Of a stretch of DNA of 64,000 nucleotides, positions 54,801 to 63,000 are shown one piece after another. A program made the translations under genes and the position numbers. The DNA lies in NCBI GenBank assembly GCA_964544155.1, contig CAZJAH010000003.1, positions 117,614 to 181,613 of the forward strand. Reading direction: 5' to 3'. Numbering within the stretch: position 1 is the stretch's first letter; each line of letters starts with the position of its first letter. The notes below the pieces were generated by a model. That model ran no database searches. It was not told the origin of the DNA and saw only the letters and a program-made list of their open reading frames with translations. Source of the DNA: CAZJAH01 sp964544155. Lineage in GTDB: Bacteria > Bacteroidota > Ignavibacteria > Kapaibacteriales > UBA2268.

Positions 54801-55924
54801 AAAGTGAGAAATTTATTGTTAAATTCGTTCCGCGATCTCCCGGGCTTCGTAAAGCTCAAATGGTACTTAAGAGCAATGCCATAAATGATCCCAAGTTTGA
54901 AATTGATCTCGTTGGGGTTAAAGATTCTGTAGGGTTCAGGCTTAGCGATAATCTTATCAATAATGAAATAGATTTCGGTATCCTTCAGGAAAATACACCT
55001 GCCACACAAACATTCGAGATAATCAATACAGGTACAGTAGATCTTGAATGGCAGGCTCCGGTAGATATCAGCAGCGATTTTACAATACTCAGCGTCGAGC
55101 CCTTAATTACTCCTCCCGGAGGCAGGTCGGTTGTTACGGTGGAATTCAGGGGCAGGCCGCAGGGCAGCCTTGTCGAGCAGAATTATTCATTCATTGATGA
55201 TGCATGCGGTATGACTAAGGAAGTCAAGCTGAAAGCGATTGTTGAATCGAATAGTGCCAGCGCTACAATCAGCCTCGGGGATAACACAGGCGAAGCCGGC
55301 GCAATAGTAGAGATACCTGTTTATCTTAAGGACCTTAAGAATATCAATCTCTCGAATACAAAAACCGTAAGCTTTGAACTGGCATTTAATGCTACACTGC
55401 TGACACCTGCAGAAGGCATGCCTATGGGCAGGCTGGAAGGGCTAAAACGCGTAGTACCGGTAACAATTGACGTTACAACAGACGAAACCCGGCCCGTGAG
55501 GATACTTAAGTTCCTTGCCACACTGGGAAATGATTCGCTTACAGTATTGGAGGTAAGAAATCCGGTAATTGGCGAAGGCAAGCTGAATGTTAAATCACTG
55601 AACGGATTGTTCAAGCTCACCGGAATTTGCTACGAAGGAGGGCCGAGGCTGCTCCATTCCGGAGAATCCGCCGGCCTTAAAGCAATGCCGAATCCGGCGA
55701 GCAATCATCTGACTCTCGATTACAGAATTATTGAGAAAGGCAGAGTAAGGATATATCTGGCCAATGCGCTCGGTGAACAGGTTAAAACGATAGTCGAAAC
55801 GGAAAATAATGCGGGCGAACATAGTAAATCCGTGAATGTTAGTGATTTGCCCAATGGCATGTACTTCATTATTTACGAAACGCAAACAATGTTTAAGTCT
55901 GTGAAAATAAGTATTCTCAAATAA
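45857..55924 (+). CDS. giant T9SS-secreted propeller and Ig/PKD-repeat protein (3355 aa)
   Basis: Extracellular or surface protein exported by Sec and then type IX secretion. In order it has: a signal peptide (HFLILVFAAVSMLTAA), an N-terminal module of SBBP proteins (FENKGQLYDQNKKP), and seven propeller units marked YFGG/YYGG-type motifs (about 270-750). Then come 23 tandem Ig/PKD-like repeats of about 83 residues (about 853-2771), each with the pattern P.P.I.G...VC...Y.T...W.V.GG.I...V...W...G...V.E....GC. Two further Ig-like units (to about 2918), two ASH-like domains (about 2919-3130) and a cohesin-like domain (about 3133-3270) follow. The end is a T9SS type A sorting domain (MPNPASNHLTLDY...LPNGMYFIIYE...KISIL). 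Its binding target is unknown. An OmpA-type gene follows after 14 bases. Confidence 0.93.
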   Translation: MNKVIHFLILVFAAVSMLTAASPKDRIQEDVYRPAYFENKGQLYDQNKKPRPDILYFYGNKGLKIHLKQNSFSYELYREKKIPGVDIDKISPEIDTRDFPADTFFTRFDYKWHRIDVELPGAADAPKVTAKSPSEEYFNYYYAFLEKPAEDVRQYGKLLYHDVWPHIDMAFYTNSEGAPKYDFIIRPGGDINDIKLRYKGQNEIRASESSITVETEFGPLQEEIPIAYYTNESGRRVRVDVRPVIDGNELRFEAGEVPEGRIFVIDPYLIWGTYYGGSSQEEIIQVKNYDPDEHDSEIIAVGWTSGSNNLASVGAYQGSHSGDTDAFLASFSHDLSDRNWSTYFGGSEGDQGTGIDINGSDIAITGVTNSHGLATSGMHKTNKGFHTDLFISIFTSSGVHQRTTYFGGDGEDFSTHNNIAFLNSGSDIVITGQTHSSSGLATAGSHQPAFGLGNNDAFVAKINSSLNNLDWATYFGGNGDECACAVTVEDNIIYFTGKSTTEQSLGFNLNSYMYRGILGVDGDQQAYIAKFSQNGTLLAGTFYDTGGDEEGKDLYVTNSGDIILVGSTRMIPGNPYDIDTLVTSNGYQQYNAGLDDGFIAIFDNDLEELKYGTLYGGSSDDEINALSVEEDAVFPSIYVCGETKSGNGAMSTVGVYQEDLSGSSDGFIAKFDTTRQWGTYYGGTGNDKLLSIHKTKTASYINPNNNKPPDNVYDLVVGGSTASTGMATSGAYETDFQGGMSDGIIARFTTVSLYVLPIDTICAGEEVKVPVKASGFEEGNTFYIHVDDNENFTSPLNIPGTSFNLHEADTLSFVFPDYYPAGNYYIKITSTNPNVSRQLNTPVTFYVKSLPKGIPEGPESVCEQTQDNVYKAVDSLGQAYDEITWYIEGSSSNYVVTNFPGMGHSEFFSGVTSTVDSLIINWGSPGIYRISYSALNSNGCEAFCDTLEVEVKPLPEPEITGDANVCIDGTGVYQTTNVPGNTYDWSITPAAHGTISGSGNQISVTWNYTGTKTVHLTETQDGCSKDTSFTVEVRPLPNPDISGQVEICERTQGAVYTALGSGNSYTWAVQGGTIETTSGNQVFINWGSHGTAKVMLTEETFYGCVDYDTLTVNLVEYPKPVITGNDEICVNETSTYEIQTDLSGAGNTYTWSVDNGQVINTNGTEFTVLWNAVGSGTVYVSESNGFCDTVAQFSVTVYPYPEPQINGRNEVCENETNEIYSIASPDPESAYLWEVTGGSIVGSATGQSINVNWGDESPGQVKVTETRNGCSADYSLNVTIYPYPEPEMFGPDEVCAYEPTATYFTNDTYGSEFFWSVSGGVIIDSLGNSITVEWGGGPVGTVSVSEVKNNCETTDTKNITIKPLPEPEISGAAEVCENSLSVSYSTANTGNTYIWKIIESGGGFINGSGHSVNINWNGNPGVYHLAVTEIQDGCSNYDTLEVTVHEYPQPQISGDQSVCTGDEAVVYSTPDNSALGSTYQWSIQGGSIISGHDSPEVTVNWGSPGTGKLTLKETRNGCETSVSYNVTKHPYPEPEITGDAGVCELDGAVIYETSSNPGSTYQWSITGGQIAGPSDGATVTVDWGAAGTGVLYVTEISNECSATDSLQVQIHTYPEPEITGDLNVCEFTTGQNYQTQLNSGSSYQWDIEGGQIMGDPTLAQISVNWASTGTGKIYVTETSNECSATDTIEIQIHPYPEPVINGDNSVCANAGGVIYSTQNNPGSTYSWSVQGGTIEGANNTSQVTVNWGSAGTGVLEVTETSNECSKTASYTVTINPYPEPVINGDASVCEGEEGVIYSTPANPGSTFNWIVTGGNITDGQNTNSITVKWSNPGNGTVELTETTNECSASETFDVEIHGYPEPQISGDAGICENEENVVYSTAHKPGNNYQWEVSGGSINSGQGTNEIKVSWGSPGNYTVKVNESSNGCSSSDEFDVTVHPYPEPDIQGPDNVCDFEQNVTYSTPANSAEFNWEVTGGTLVSGQGTASIVVNWGQAGTGSIKVTETLNDCSTSEEIAITINESPSPDISGDQSVCEDESGVVYSTTDLSSQGHTYSWELTGGVIVSGQHTNSITVNWDDPGTGTITVTEISNGCETIVSEQVTINPLPIPEISGDIEVCAGETGSVYSTPDKSAQGHVYYWEVSGGTIISGQNTAQIEVDWGSAGAGEVKVIEVSSGCDASATQEITIHPLPEPVITGDSVVCENQMDVVYGVTDNSASGSTYKWTVQGGAITGNDDEADVIITWGAAGSGIVTVTETSNGCSVTDEFEVEINNYPNPQIDGNRDVCEYNSFIYTTDDDPELKNTWYINGGSPGGPVDGPMVDVLFGGSGTAKIKLVQEVIATGCIDSVEIEVSVNPQPVPVINGERFVCADNYETYSTTSQIGVTNKWQVIGGTIEGPDDGDEVNILWDDVDNGRVYLKRTYESTGCSDSLSMQVKVRSVPEPVITGQDYLCAGSVAEYSTTLDPGIVYHWQVSGGEFMGSSKSNVVKVKWGNNPAGWLKLVKTMGSGGCSDSSEITVTITPNPEPVISGSHNVCEGGLETYKSEFDSDIEYTWNVTGGIIKSDNKGNEIIVEWGKKAKGKISLIQVNKNSGCADSVKQEISINALPDPAIFGADIVCKNCTEDYSASDTGYDNKWEVTGGDLLGPDNGQTVTIEWDQVDNGTIKLIQTNPLTGCRDSVYLDVELRDTPAPTISGKDNVCSGSTESYVTSSNPELRISWEVLQGGTIVDQSGSSVDIRWDTPGTGIIKLVQEIPSLNFIESTTKEIIINDNPVITISEVPGYCLDNGPVSLDFAQPEGGSYQGDGVAFGEFDPEAAGVGTHEITYIYEDENGCDASASFDIEVYPVPQRPEISVVGNSLISTSTRGNVWYFEGGKTELTGKVVSPNDTGFYRVAVVNDYGCVSEMSDPVYFERFDFDGPLIIADNDIMFEHLICNNETQDTIQVTNHGGRKLILSGLEFDGANKQDFSLSGSFTQVQLDSGQSEKFIVKFVPRSPGLRKAQMVLKSNAINDPKFEIDLVGVKDSVGFRLSDNLINNEIDFGILQENTPATQTFEIINTGTVDLEWQAPVDISSDFTILSVEPLITPPGGRSVVTVEFRGRPQGSLVEQNYSFIDDACGMTKEVKLKAIVESNSASATISLGDNTGEAGAIVEIPVYLKDLKNINLSNTKTVSFELAFNATLLTPAEGMPMGRLEGLKRVVPVTIDVTTDETRPVRILKFLATLGNDSLTVLEVRNPVIGEGKLNVKSLNGLFKLTGICYEGGPRLLHSGESAGLKAMPNPASNHLTLDYRIIEKGRVRIYLANALGEQVKTIVETENNAGEHSKSVNVSDLPNGMYFIIYETQTMFKSVKISILK
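48415..54171 (+). repeat. 23 tandem Ig/PKD-like coding repeats (about 250 bp each)
   Basis: In-frame protein repeats inside the giant gene. Almost all carry two Cys: one in the VC start motif and one in the GC/EC end motif, so most probably form a disulfide. Repeats 1-17 end in T(E)x-NGCS- or NECS-type motifs. Repeats 18-23 instead share KL(V/I)Q...TGC.DS, a separate subfamily. Repeat 22 has an extra Cys (CKNC) and repeat 23 has lost the second Cys. Copies differ strongly at the DNA level, so the array is old. Confidence 0.92.
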
Positions 55925-55938
55925 TAATTTCTACAAGC

Positions 55939-58155
55939 ATGATGAGATTGATCAAATATATAATGATTTTAACGGCATTTTTTTACAGCGCTCAGGCACA
56001 GCCGGATTTCACTGAGTTCTACCGTTCTCAGTGGCAGGAGAAACCCCGCCTGGGAATATTCGGTGGATTCGACCTGGGAGTTAACAGAGCAAGCTTCAGC
56101 GGTTTTTATAATTTGCCGAGCTGCTGCCCGGAGTACGTAACCACACTGGGCACGGGATTTTCTCTGGGCGGCCTATTTGAAATGCCGTTAAATGAGGATT
56201 TCACGCTCAATATGAACGCAGGCTACAAAAATGCATCCGGCAGATTTACTTCGACTGAGAAAACAACAGTAAGCCCGCTGGGAACCTCCAGGCCAGGAGA
56301 ATTCGAGCACAGGCTGGATTATGGCCTCAGCGCTTTTTTTGCGGAACCCGGTGTTTCATATTACCTGACTGGCGGATTGAAGCTTAATGGAGGAATGAGG
56401 CTTACTTCAATAGCTGCTACAAGTTATACCCAATGGGAAGAGATAACTCAACCTGACGATCAAACGACATTTCTTGATGCCGATGGTAATGACACAGGCA
56501 GCAGGATAAGAAATCAATATAGCGGTGAAATCCCTTCCGCCGGAAGTTTTCTCGTAGATCTGGTAATGGGAATCAGCTATGAGCTTCCCATGAATAATAG
56601 GGGAAGCATTAAGCTTGTACCTGAATTATCATACGGTATATCCTTACTGGAAACTGCTGACGGCCTTAAAGCCATTAAGGGCGGGACAGGCAACGGAACC
56701 TGGAAACATGATGCAGCCAGAGCAGGGATTTCTTTGAGGTACTCTCCTTTCTTCGACGATCCTAAGATTGATGAGAAAAGAATTCAAGAGACTCCGGCTA
56801 TAGATACCAACAATGTAATTGTAAAGCTTATCGAAGCCGATACGGTGCATCAGGGAATTCCCGTCATTGATTACGACACAACCTGGAGTAGTTCTACCAG
56901 GATCATCAGCGAGAAGTTGTCCAGATCGGATACACTTTACAAATCAAGGCCTCCGATACTCGAAGCTGATATACAAATGGTAGCCGTGGATGATGAAGGC
57001 AGAGAATTTGAGAACGCGAAATTCCTGGTAGAGGAGTTCGTTACTTCAAGGACCTATCCTATTATTAATTACATTTTCTTTGAAGAAAACAGTGAAATTA
57101 TTCCTGACAGGTACAAACTGCTCGATAAAGACAAGGCTGAAGAATTTTTCGATAATGTGCTGTTTGATTATAAAACGCTTGATATTTACTACAATCTGCT
57201 GAACATACTGGGCCGGAGAATGATAAATAACCCGCAGGCAAAAGTCACGCTTACCGGTTTATACAACGGCTACGGAGAAGAAAAGGGCAACCGGGAACTT
57301 CCACAAAAAAGAGCCGAAAATATAAAACACTATCTGACCGGTGTCTGGGGTATAGAACCCGACAGGCTCCGAATTGATACAAAATCACTGGCCAATGAGC
57401 CAAGGCCCGACTCAAGCGAAACCGACAAAATCGAAGAATTAAGAAGAGTAGAGATAATATCGAATGACTATAGCTTGCTTATGCCTGTACATTCAACTGA
57501 TACTATCAGGAATATCGGGCCGCAGATAGCCAGGTTTAAACCCGATATCAACGCGGAAGTAGGTGTGAAAAATTGGGCGGTCACTGCCACGCAAAGCGGT
57601 AATGTGCTTAAAACAATCGAACGGGAGCAATACAAAAATGATCCAATAGACTGGAATCTGGCCGAAGATAAAGAATATAAGCTTACAGATGATTCCATAA
57701 ATTACAAACTTGAAGTAACCGATAAGCGCGGAACAAAAATTATTACTGATGAAAAGTCCGCGGATGTAGAGCTTGTGACTCTTGAACAGAAGCGTAAAGA
57801 GAAGCAGGAAGATTATGTAATCGATAAATACAGCCTTATTCTGTTTGATTTTAACAAGTATGAGATCACAGATAAACACATTAAGATTATAGATTTCATC
57901 AAAAACAGGATTGAACCTGAATCCGAAGTTTATATCACAGGTTATGCCGACAGGATCGGTGAAGAGGAATACAATATCAAGCTTTCGGAATTAAGGGCTA
58001 AGGAAGCCTCCCGTGCCCTGGGCGCGGATGCGGAAGAAGTCAAAGGTGTCGGTGGGTCGGTACTTCTTTATGATAATGAACTGCCCGAAGGCAGGTTCTA
58101 TTGCAGGACTGTTGAAATCCTCATACGTACTCCTGTCAACAATGAACTGCCTTAA
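55939..58155 (+). CDS. outer-membrane barrel protein with two OmpA-like domains, partner of the giant cargo
   Basis: A 738-residue envelope protein starting 14 bases after the giant gene. A signal peptide (YIMILTAFFYSAQA) is followed by a barrel (about 25-280) with LPSCCPEYV and RPGEFEHRLDY, shared with the protein at 11881. A first OmpA-like domain lies at about 377-505 (YIFFEENSEIIPDRY; it keeps the Arg in QKRAENIKHYL but lacks the Asp). A beta-rich stretch follows, then a second OmpA domain at about 630-735 with the peptidoglycan-binding Asp and Arg (YADRIGEEEYNIKLSELRA). Tight linkage suggests it anchors, receives or secretes the giant protein, but this is inference. It is not a PorP/SprF protein by any motif I recognise. 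Confidence 0.88.
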   Translation: MMRLIKYIMILTAFFYSAQAQPDFTEFYRSQWQEKPRLGIFGGFDLGVNRASFSGFYNLPSCCPEYVTTLGTGFSLGGLFEMPLNEDFTLNMNAGYKNASGRFTSTEKTTVSPLGTSRPGEFEHRLDYGLSAFFAEPGVSYYLTGGLKLNGGMRLTSIAATSYTQWEEITQPDDQTTFLDADGNDTGSRIRNQYSGEIPSAGSFLVDLVMGISYELPMNNRGSIKLVPELSYGISLLETADGLKAIKGGTGNGTWKHDAARAGISLRYSPFFDDPKIDEKRIQETPAIDTNNVIVKLIEADTVHQGIPVIDYDTTWSSSTRIISEKLSRSDTLYKSRPPILEADIQMVAVDDEGREFENAKFLVEEFVTSRTYPIINYIFFEENSEIIPDRYKLLDKDKAEEFFDNVLFDYKTLDIYYNLLNILGRRMINNPQAKVTLTGLYNGYGEEKGNRELPQKRAENIKHYLTGVWGIEPDRLRIDTKSLANEPRPDSSETDKIEELRRVEIISNDYSLLMPVHSTDTIRNIGPQIARFKPDINAEVGVKNWAVTATQSGNVLKTIEREQYKNDPIDWNLAEDKEYKLTDDSINYKLEVTDKRGTKIITDEKSADVELVTLEQKRKEKQEDYVIDKYSLILFDFNKYEITDKHIKIIDFIKNRIEPESEVYITGYADRIGEEEYNIKLSELRAKEASRALGADAEEVKGVGGSVLLYDNELPEGRFYCRTVEILIRTPVNNELP

Positions 58156-58190
58156 AAGATAATTGTAAAAAATACGTCAAAATTATTTCT

Positions 58191-58220
58191 TATGTGGGGC
58201 TTTAATGCCCCATATTTTTT
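58191..58220 (+). terminator. terminator closing the giant-protein operon
   Basis: GGGGC (58196-58200) pairs with GCCCC (58207-58211), extended by weaker flanking pairs, and is followed by six Ts. It rules out the ATG at 58205 as the start of the next gene. Confidence 0.85.
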
Positions 58221-58240
58221 GTTTAATCATAGAGACAGCA

Positions 58241-60022
58241 ATGCGCGGCGATGCTTTCGGAACTGAATATAAATCGGTAGATTACGGACTTTTGAAAAGG
58301 CTGATATTTTATCTGAAGCCTTATAAGAAGTATGTATATATTGCCATATTCCTAACTTTGCTGACCTCCGCTCTCGGCCCTGCGCGCCCTTATCTGACAA
58401 AAGTTACAATAGACAGTTATATTGCCACAGAGGATGTCGGCGGCCTCATTTGGATGATCGGAGCACTGTTCGGACTGATAGTCCTGCATGGGGCTATCCA
58501 GTTCGGTATGACTTATATTATGCAGTGGGTAGGGCAGAACGTGCTCCATGACCTCAGGAATAAGCTCTTCGAGCATATTCAAAAGCTTGCCATGCGCTTT
58601 TATGATAAAAATCCTGTCGGAAGGCTTGTCACGCGTGTTACCAATGACGTCGAAGTTCTTAATCAGCTCTTTTCTTCGGGCTTTGTGATGATCATAGCCG
58701 ATATAATGCTCATCTTCTGGCTAATAGCGTTTATGTTTTATACCAACTGGCAGCTTGCGCTGCTTACTCTTGCCGTACTGCCGATACTATTGGCAGTAAC
58801 TAGTATTTTCAGGAAAAAAGTAAGGGTACTTTTCAGGGATATCAGGCTGGAAGTAGCAAGAATGAATTCATTCCTAAATGAATTCATAACAGGTATATCG
58901 ACCATTAAGCTGTTCGCCCAGGAAAAAAAGCAGTTACAAAAATTCGATGAAATCAACTCCAGAACGAGAGAGCTCCACGTTAAGACTATTTTCTATTACG
59001 CCGTATTTTTCCCGACTGTAGAAATGCTAAGTGCCGTTGCCATTGCTATTGTGCTTTGGTTTGCTGCCGGTAACATTTTATCCGGCATGATGACTGTAGG
59101 TACACTGGTGGCGTTTATCCAGTACGCGGAGATGTTCTTCAGGCCGGTGCGCGACCTAAGCGAAAAATATACTACCATGCAGAGCGCCATGGCTTCGAGC
59201 GAGAGGATATTCGGCCTGCTTGATAATAAAGACTATGCTGAAGATAAACCCGGCGCTATTGAACTCGATGAGTTCAGGGATAAAATTGAATTTAAGAATT
59301 TGAGTTTTTCTTATGATGAAAAGAAAACCGTGCTGAAAGACATCAACTTCGAGGTGAACAGAGGCGAAACCGTTGCCATAGTAGGCGCTACCGGCTCGGG
59401 AAAAAGCACACTTATAAACCTGATTTGCCGCTATTATGATTACGAGCACGGAGATATCCTGCTCGACGGCAAGTCCTTAAAGGATATCAAGATCAAATCT
59501 CTCAGAAATAAAATAGCTCTCGTTATGCAGGATGTTTTCCTCTTTTCAAGGAGCATAAACGATAATATCTCAATGGGGGATAAAAGCATTGGAAAAGAAA
59601 AGATCAGAGATGCCGCCCGCGCTCTGGGCGCCCTGGAATTCATTGAAAAAAGGGAAGGAGGCTTTGATAACCTCTTAAATGAGCGCGGCCAGACCCTATC
59701 AGCCGGCCAGAGGCAGTTAATATCCTTCTGCAGGGCATTTGTCAATGATCCGGAGCTGCTGATCCTGGATGAAGCAACTTCGAATATCGACACAGAAACC
59801 GAACAGATAATCGAAAGGTCACTGGATAAGCTTCTTGAAGGCCGTACTTCCATAGTCATTGCACACAGGCTTTCAACCATTAAGCGCGCTTCAAAGATCA
59901 TAGTATTGCATAACGGCCGGGTTCATGAAACCGGCACACACGACGAACTCATTAAATTAGGCGGTATATATTCCAGGCTTTACCAGCTCCAGTTCACCGG
60001 CGAAGAAGCCCCGGCCGTATAA
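58241..60022 (+). CDS. MsbA-like ABC transporter (fused permease and ATPase)
   Basis: A half-transporter of the lipid/multidrug exporter type that dimerises in the inner membrane. Six membrane helices lie in residues about 20-300, followed by the ATPase: Walker A VGATGSGKST, Q-loop VMQDVFLF, signature LSAGQRQL, Walker B LLILDEATSN, and the switch His in VIAHRLSTI. The ATG at 58241 is used (593 aa); the ATG at 58205 is inside the preceding terminator. MsbA-type lipid A flipping is possible in an LPS-making cell, but multidrug or lipid export in general cannot be excluded. Confidence 0.93.
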   Translation: MRGDAFGTEYKSVDYGLLKRLIFYLKPYKKYVYIAIFLTLLTSALGPARPYLTKVTIDSYIATEDVGGLIWMIGALFGLIVLHGAIQFGMTYIMQWVGQNVLHDLRNKLFEHIQKLAMRFYDKNPVGRLVTRVTNDVEVLNQLFSSGFVMIIADIMLIFWLIAFMFYTNWQLALLTLAVLPILLAVTSIFRKKVRVLFRDIRLEVARMNSFLNEFITGISTIKLFAQEKKQLQKFDEINSRTRELHVKTIFYYAVFFPTVEMLSAVAIAIVLWFAAGNILSGMMTVGTLVAFIQYAEMFFRPVRDLSEKYTTMQSAMASSERIFGLLDNKDYAEDKPGAIELDEFRDKIEFKNLSFSYDEKKTVLKDINFEVNRGETVAIVGATGSGKSTLINLICRYYDYEHGDILLDGKSLKDIKIKSLRNKIALVMQDVFLFSRSINDNISMGDKSIGKEKIRDAARALGALEFIEKREGGFDNLLNERGQTLSAGQRQLISFCRAFVNDPELLILDEATSNIDTETEQIIERSLDKLLEGRTSIVIAHRLSTIKRASKIIVLHNGRVHETGTHDELIKLGGIYSRLYQLQFTGEEAPAV

Positions 60023-60035
60023 TTTTATTGTCAAA

Positions 60036-60072
60036 AAAAACAGGCTCTATCCATGCGGGTAGAGCCTGATTT
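60036..60072. terminator. bidirectional terminator between the ABC transporter and VPS10-like genes
   Basis: CAGGCTCTA (60041-60049) pairs with TAGAGCCTG (60060-60068). An A run precedes and AT-rich sequence follows, so it can serve both convergent genes. Confidence 0.8.
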
Positions 60073-60089
60073 ATTAAATAACACTAAAT

Positions 60090-63000
60090 TTATCTGCTCA
60101 TTCTCCTGTAATCCGGGAACCGACCGGGTGTATAAGGAGCGTTCATTTCATTCATTTTCTCTTCAAGAGGCAGCAATCTTTGGTTAACAAGGTCATCCAG
60201 AATTTGGAAAGAATCATTCAATTGCTCTTCTGCTATATCATAGCTATCCAAATTAGTCTGAGTGGGCGCCGACGAAGTCTGCCAAATGCTCCAAAGTATG
60301 TTGCCCAGCCTGTCCGATAATGACATTGGCGAGTTGGCGTTCCTGGAACTCTTTGTTTTATTTCCGTTAAGGATCAGATTTACTTCATGATAAACGCTGT
60401 CAATTCTGTCGGCTCTTTTCAACATTTCAAGATCTGCTTCCGGGGTAACTTTAAGCGCTGTTCTTACCGCGCCGATCCTTTCCTTAATATCAGAAAGATA
60501 CTCGTTCAGGCCGTAAACAGCCCGGGTAAGCTCCTGTACATCTTTATAGAATGAGTCCAGTAGATTCCTGTCGGGCGCCGGCAGAGTTGTATTGTCAAGC
60601 ACTTTTGTGTTGAATTCAACAGGGCCTGCCAGCTTGCTGAATTCACCTCTGATAAACTTGTACATAGTAACGCTGTAAGTACCCGGCAGTACCGGGAATC
60701 CCGAGTGCTTGTTTATATCTGTTTTTTCATTAACGGGATTAGTTGAGGCATACTTTAAGTCCCATGTGATCCTGTTTAATCCGGTTGAAGGTGGCGCTTT
60801 AAGTTTTCTGACTTCATTGCCCTCAGCATCATTAATAACAAAGAGGAGGTAGGGGCTGTCCTCTGAATCTTCCTGCGCTAGCCTTCCGAATGTAGGATAT
60901 TCATATTTTTTATCCTTGCTTTCCCTGATTTCTTTTTCTTTTTCCTTACGTTCCTGTTTAAGAGTTTTAACCGGCTCTTTCAGGTAATAAGTAATAGCCG
61001 CGCCGAATTCCGGATTTTCCGCTTTGTAGAAAGTTTCACCTTCTCTACCTCGGGCTTTGGTAGTCATCTGTGTGTACATCCATGAATCCTTTATGGGGAA
61101 TATCTTAGCTTCCGCTTCAAGATCACTTTCCTTTGAGTGACGTAATGGAGTATAATCATCAAGTATATAGATACCTCTGCCGAATGTACCTACGACGAGG
61201 TCATTTTCTCTTTCCTGAATATCTAAGTCTCTAACCGCTATAACCGGGAATCCGCCTTTAAGTTCAATCCATTTGCTGCCGCCGTTATTTGTAAAATAAA
61301 GCGAAAATTCTGTGCCTACAAAAAGCAGATTGGGATCTGCGTGGTCTTCTTCAATAGTCCAGAGCGGTTCGTTATCGGGCAGATCTGCAGTAATTGACTC
61401 CCATGATTTACCTTTATCCATGCTTTTCAGAAGGTATGGCTTAAAGTCGGAATTTTTGTGATTATTAAAGATCGCGTAAACAACATCAGCATTATGCCGT
61501 GAAGGATAGATATCCGCCACATAAGAAGTTTCCGGAACGCCGGGGAAAACATCTGTCTTCCTCCAGCTTTTACCCATATCTTCAGTCACCTGTATAAGTC
61601 CGTCATCAGTACCCGCATATAACAGCCCTTCCTTCAGCGGTGATTCTGCTAACGACACTATATTACCGTAAAGCGAAGTAGACGCATTTTTGGAGACAGC
61701 TTCAGGGCTCCATACCTTACCCATTACTTCCAGTTCATTCCGGTCGATCTGGCGGGTAAGGTCGCCGCTTATTCTTTTCCAGCTGTTACCGCGGTCTTCA
61801 GATTTGAATATTTTATTCGCTGCAAAATATAATCTTGTATGCTTATGGGGGCTGATAAGAACCGGGGCATCCCAGTTCCAACGGAGTTCTTCATCTCTTT
61901 CAGGCTGTGGTTTAATTCCGGTGACTTCTCCGCTTCTGCGGTCGTACCGGACTAGGCCGCCATACTGCCATTGCCCGTAAACGATATTCGGGTCTTCGGG
62001 GTCTATCTGCACTTCGTAACCATCGCCGCCAACGAGATAGAACCAATCCTGGTTCATTATTCCGTATCTGCTCGTTGTTCTGGATGGAGCGCCAAGGGAG
62101 TTATTATCCTGAGTGCCGCCGTAAACGTAGTAGAATGGCTCGCTGTTATCAGCCTGAATTCTGTAGAACTGAGTAACCGGAAGGTTCTCGAAGAATCTCC
62201 ATGTCTGACCGCGGTCATAGCTTTCGTAAAGCCCGCCGTCGCCGCCTATCAATAAGTAATTTGTATTGTTCGGATCAATAAAAAGCGCGTGGTCATCCAC
62301 ATGTCTGTTTTTCAATGGCAGTCTTTGTATGGTCTTGCCGCCGTCATCAGTCCACCGCGAATATGTATCCAGCGAGTAGAACATGTCCGGGTCTTTCGGA
62401 TCCGCGACTAGTTCCTGATAATACTGCGGCGAACTTGAGATATAATCATTCATTTTTTCCCAGCTGCCGCCCCTGTTAGTGGTGCGGAAAATACCGCCTT
62501 TATCTTCAGCCGCTTCCACTATGGCATAAACAATATCCGGGTTGGCAGGCGATATTGCAAGGCCTACTCTGCCGAGGTCAACCGAAGGCAATCCTGTATG
62601 TATTTTGAACCAGTTTTTGCCGGCGTCCGTTGTTTTATAAACCGCAGATTCAGGGCCGCCGTTGATCAAAGTGAACACATGGCGCCTCCGCTGATACGCT
62701 GAACAGTAAAGCACATCGGGATCGCGCGGATCCATTACCAGATCCGACACGCCTGTATTTTCCGAGATGTAGAGGGATTTTTCCCAGTTTTCGCCGCCGT
62801 CAGTGGATTTATAAAGCCCCCTGTCTCCTCCGGGCCCCCAAAGCGGGCCCTGTGCAGCTACGTAAACTACATTGCTGTTGTTAGGATCTATTATGATCTT
62901 GCCGATATGTTCGGATTCTTTCAGGCCCATGTGTTTCCATGATTTGCCGCCGTCGGTGCTTTTATAGACGCCGTCGCCATAGCCTACGCTGCGCTGGCTG

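Noticed and set aside
58205..58240. Upstream ATG for the ABC transporter, adding 12 residues
   Set aside because: It lies inside the loop and stem of a clear terminator; the ATG at 58241 starts the normal protein.
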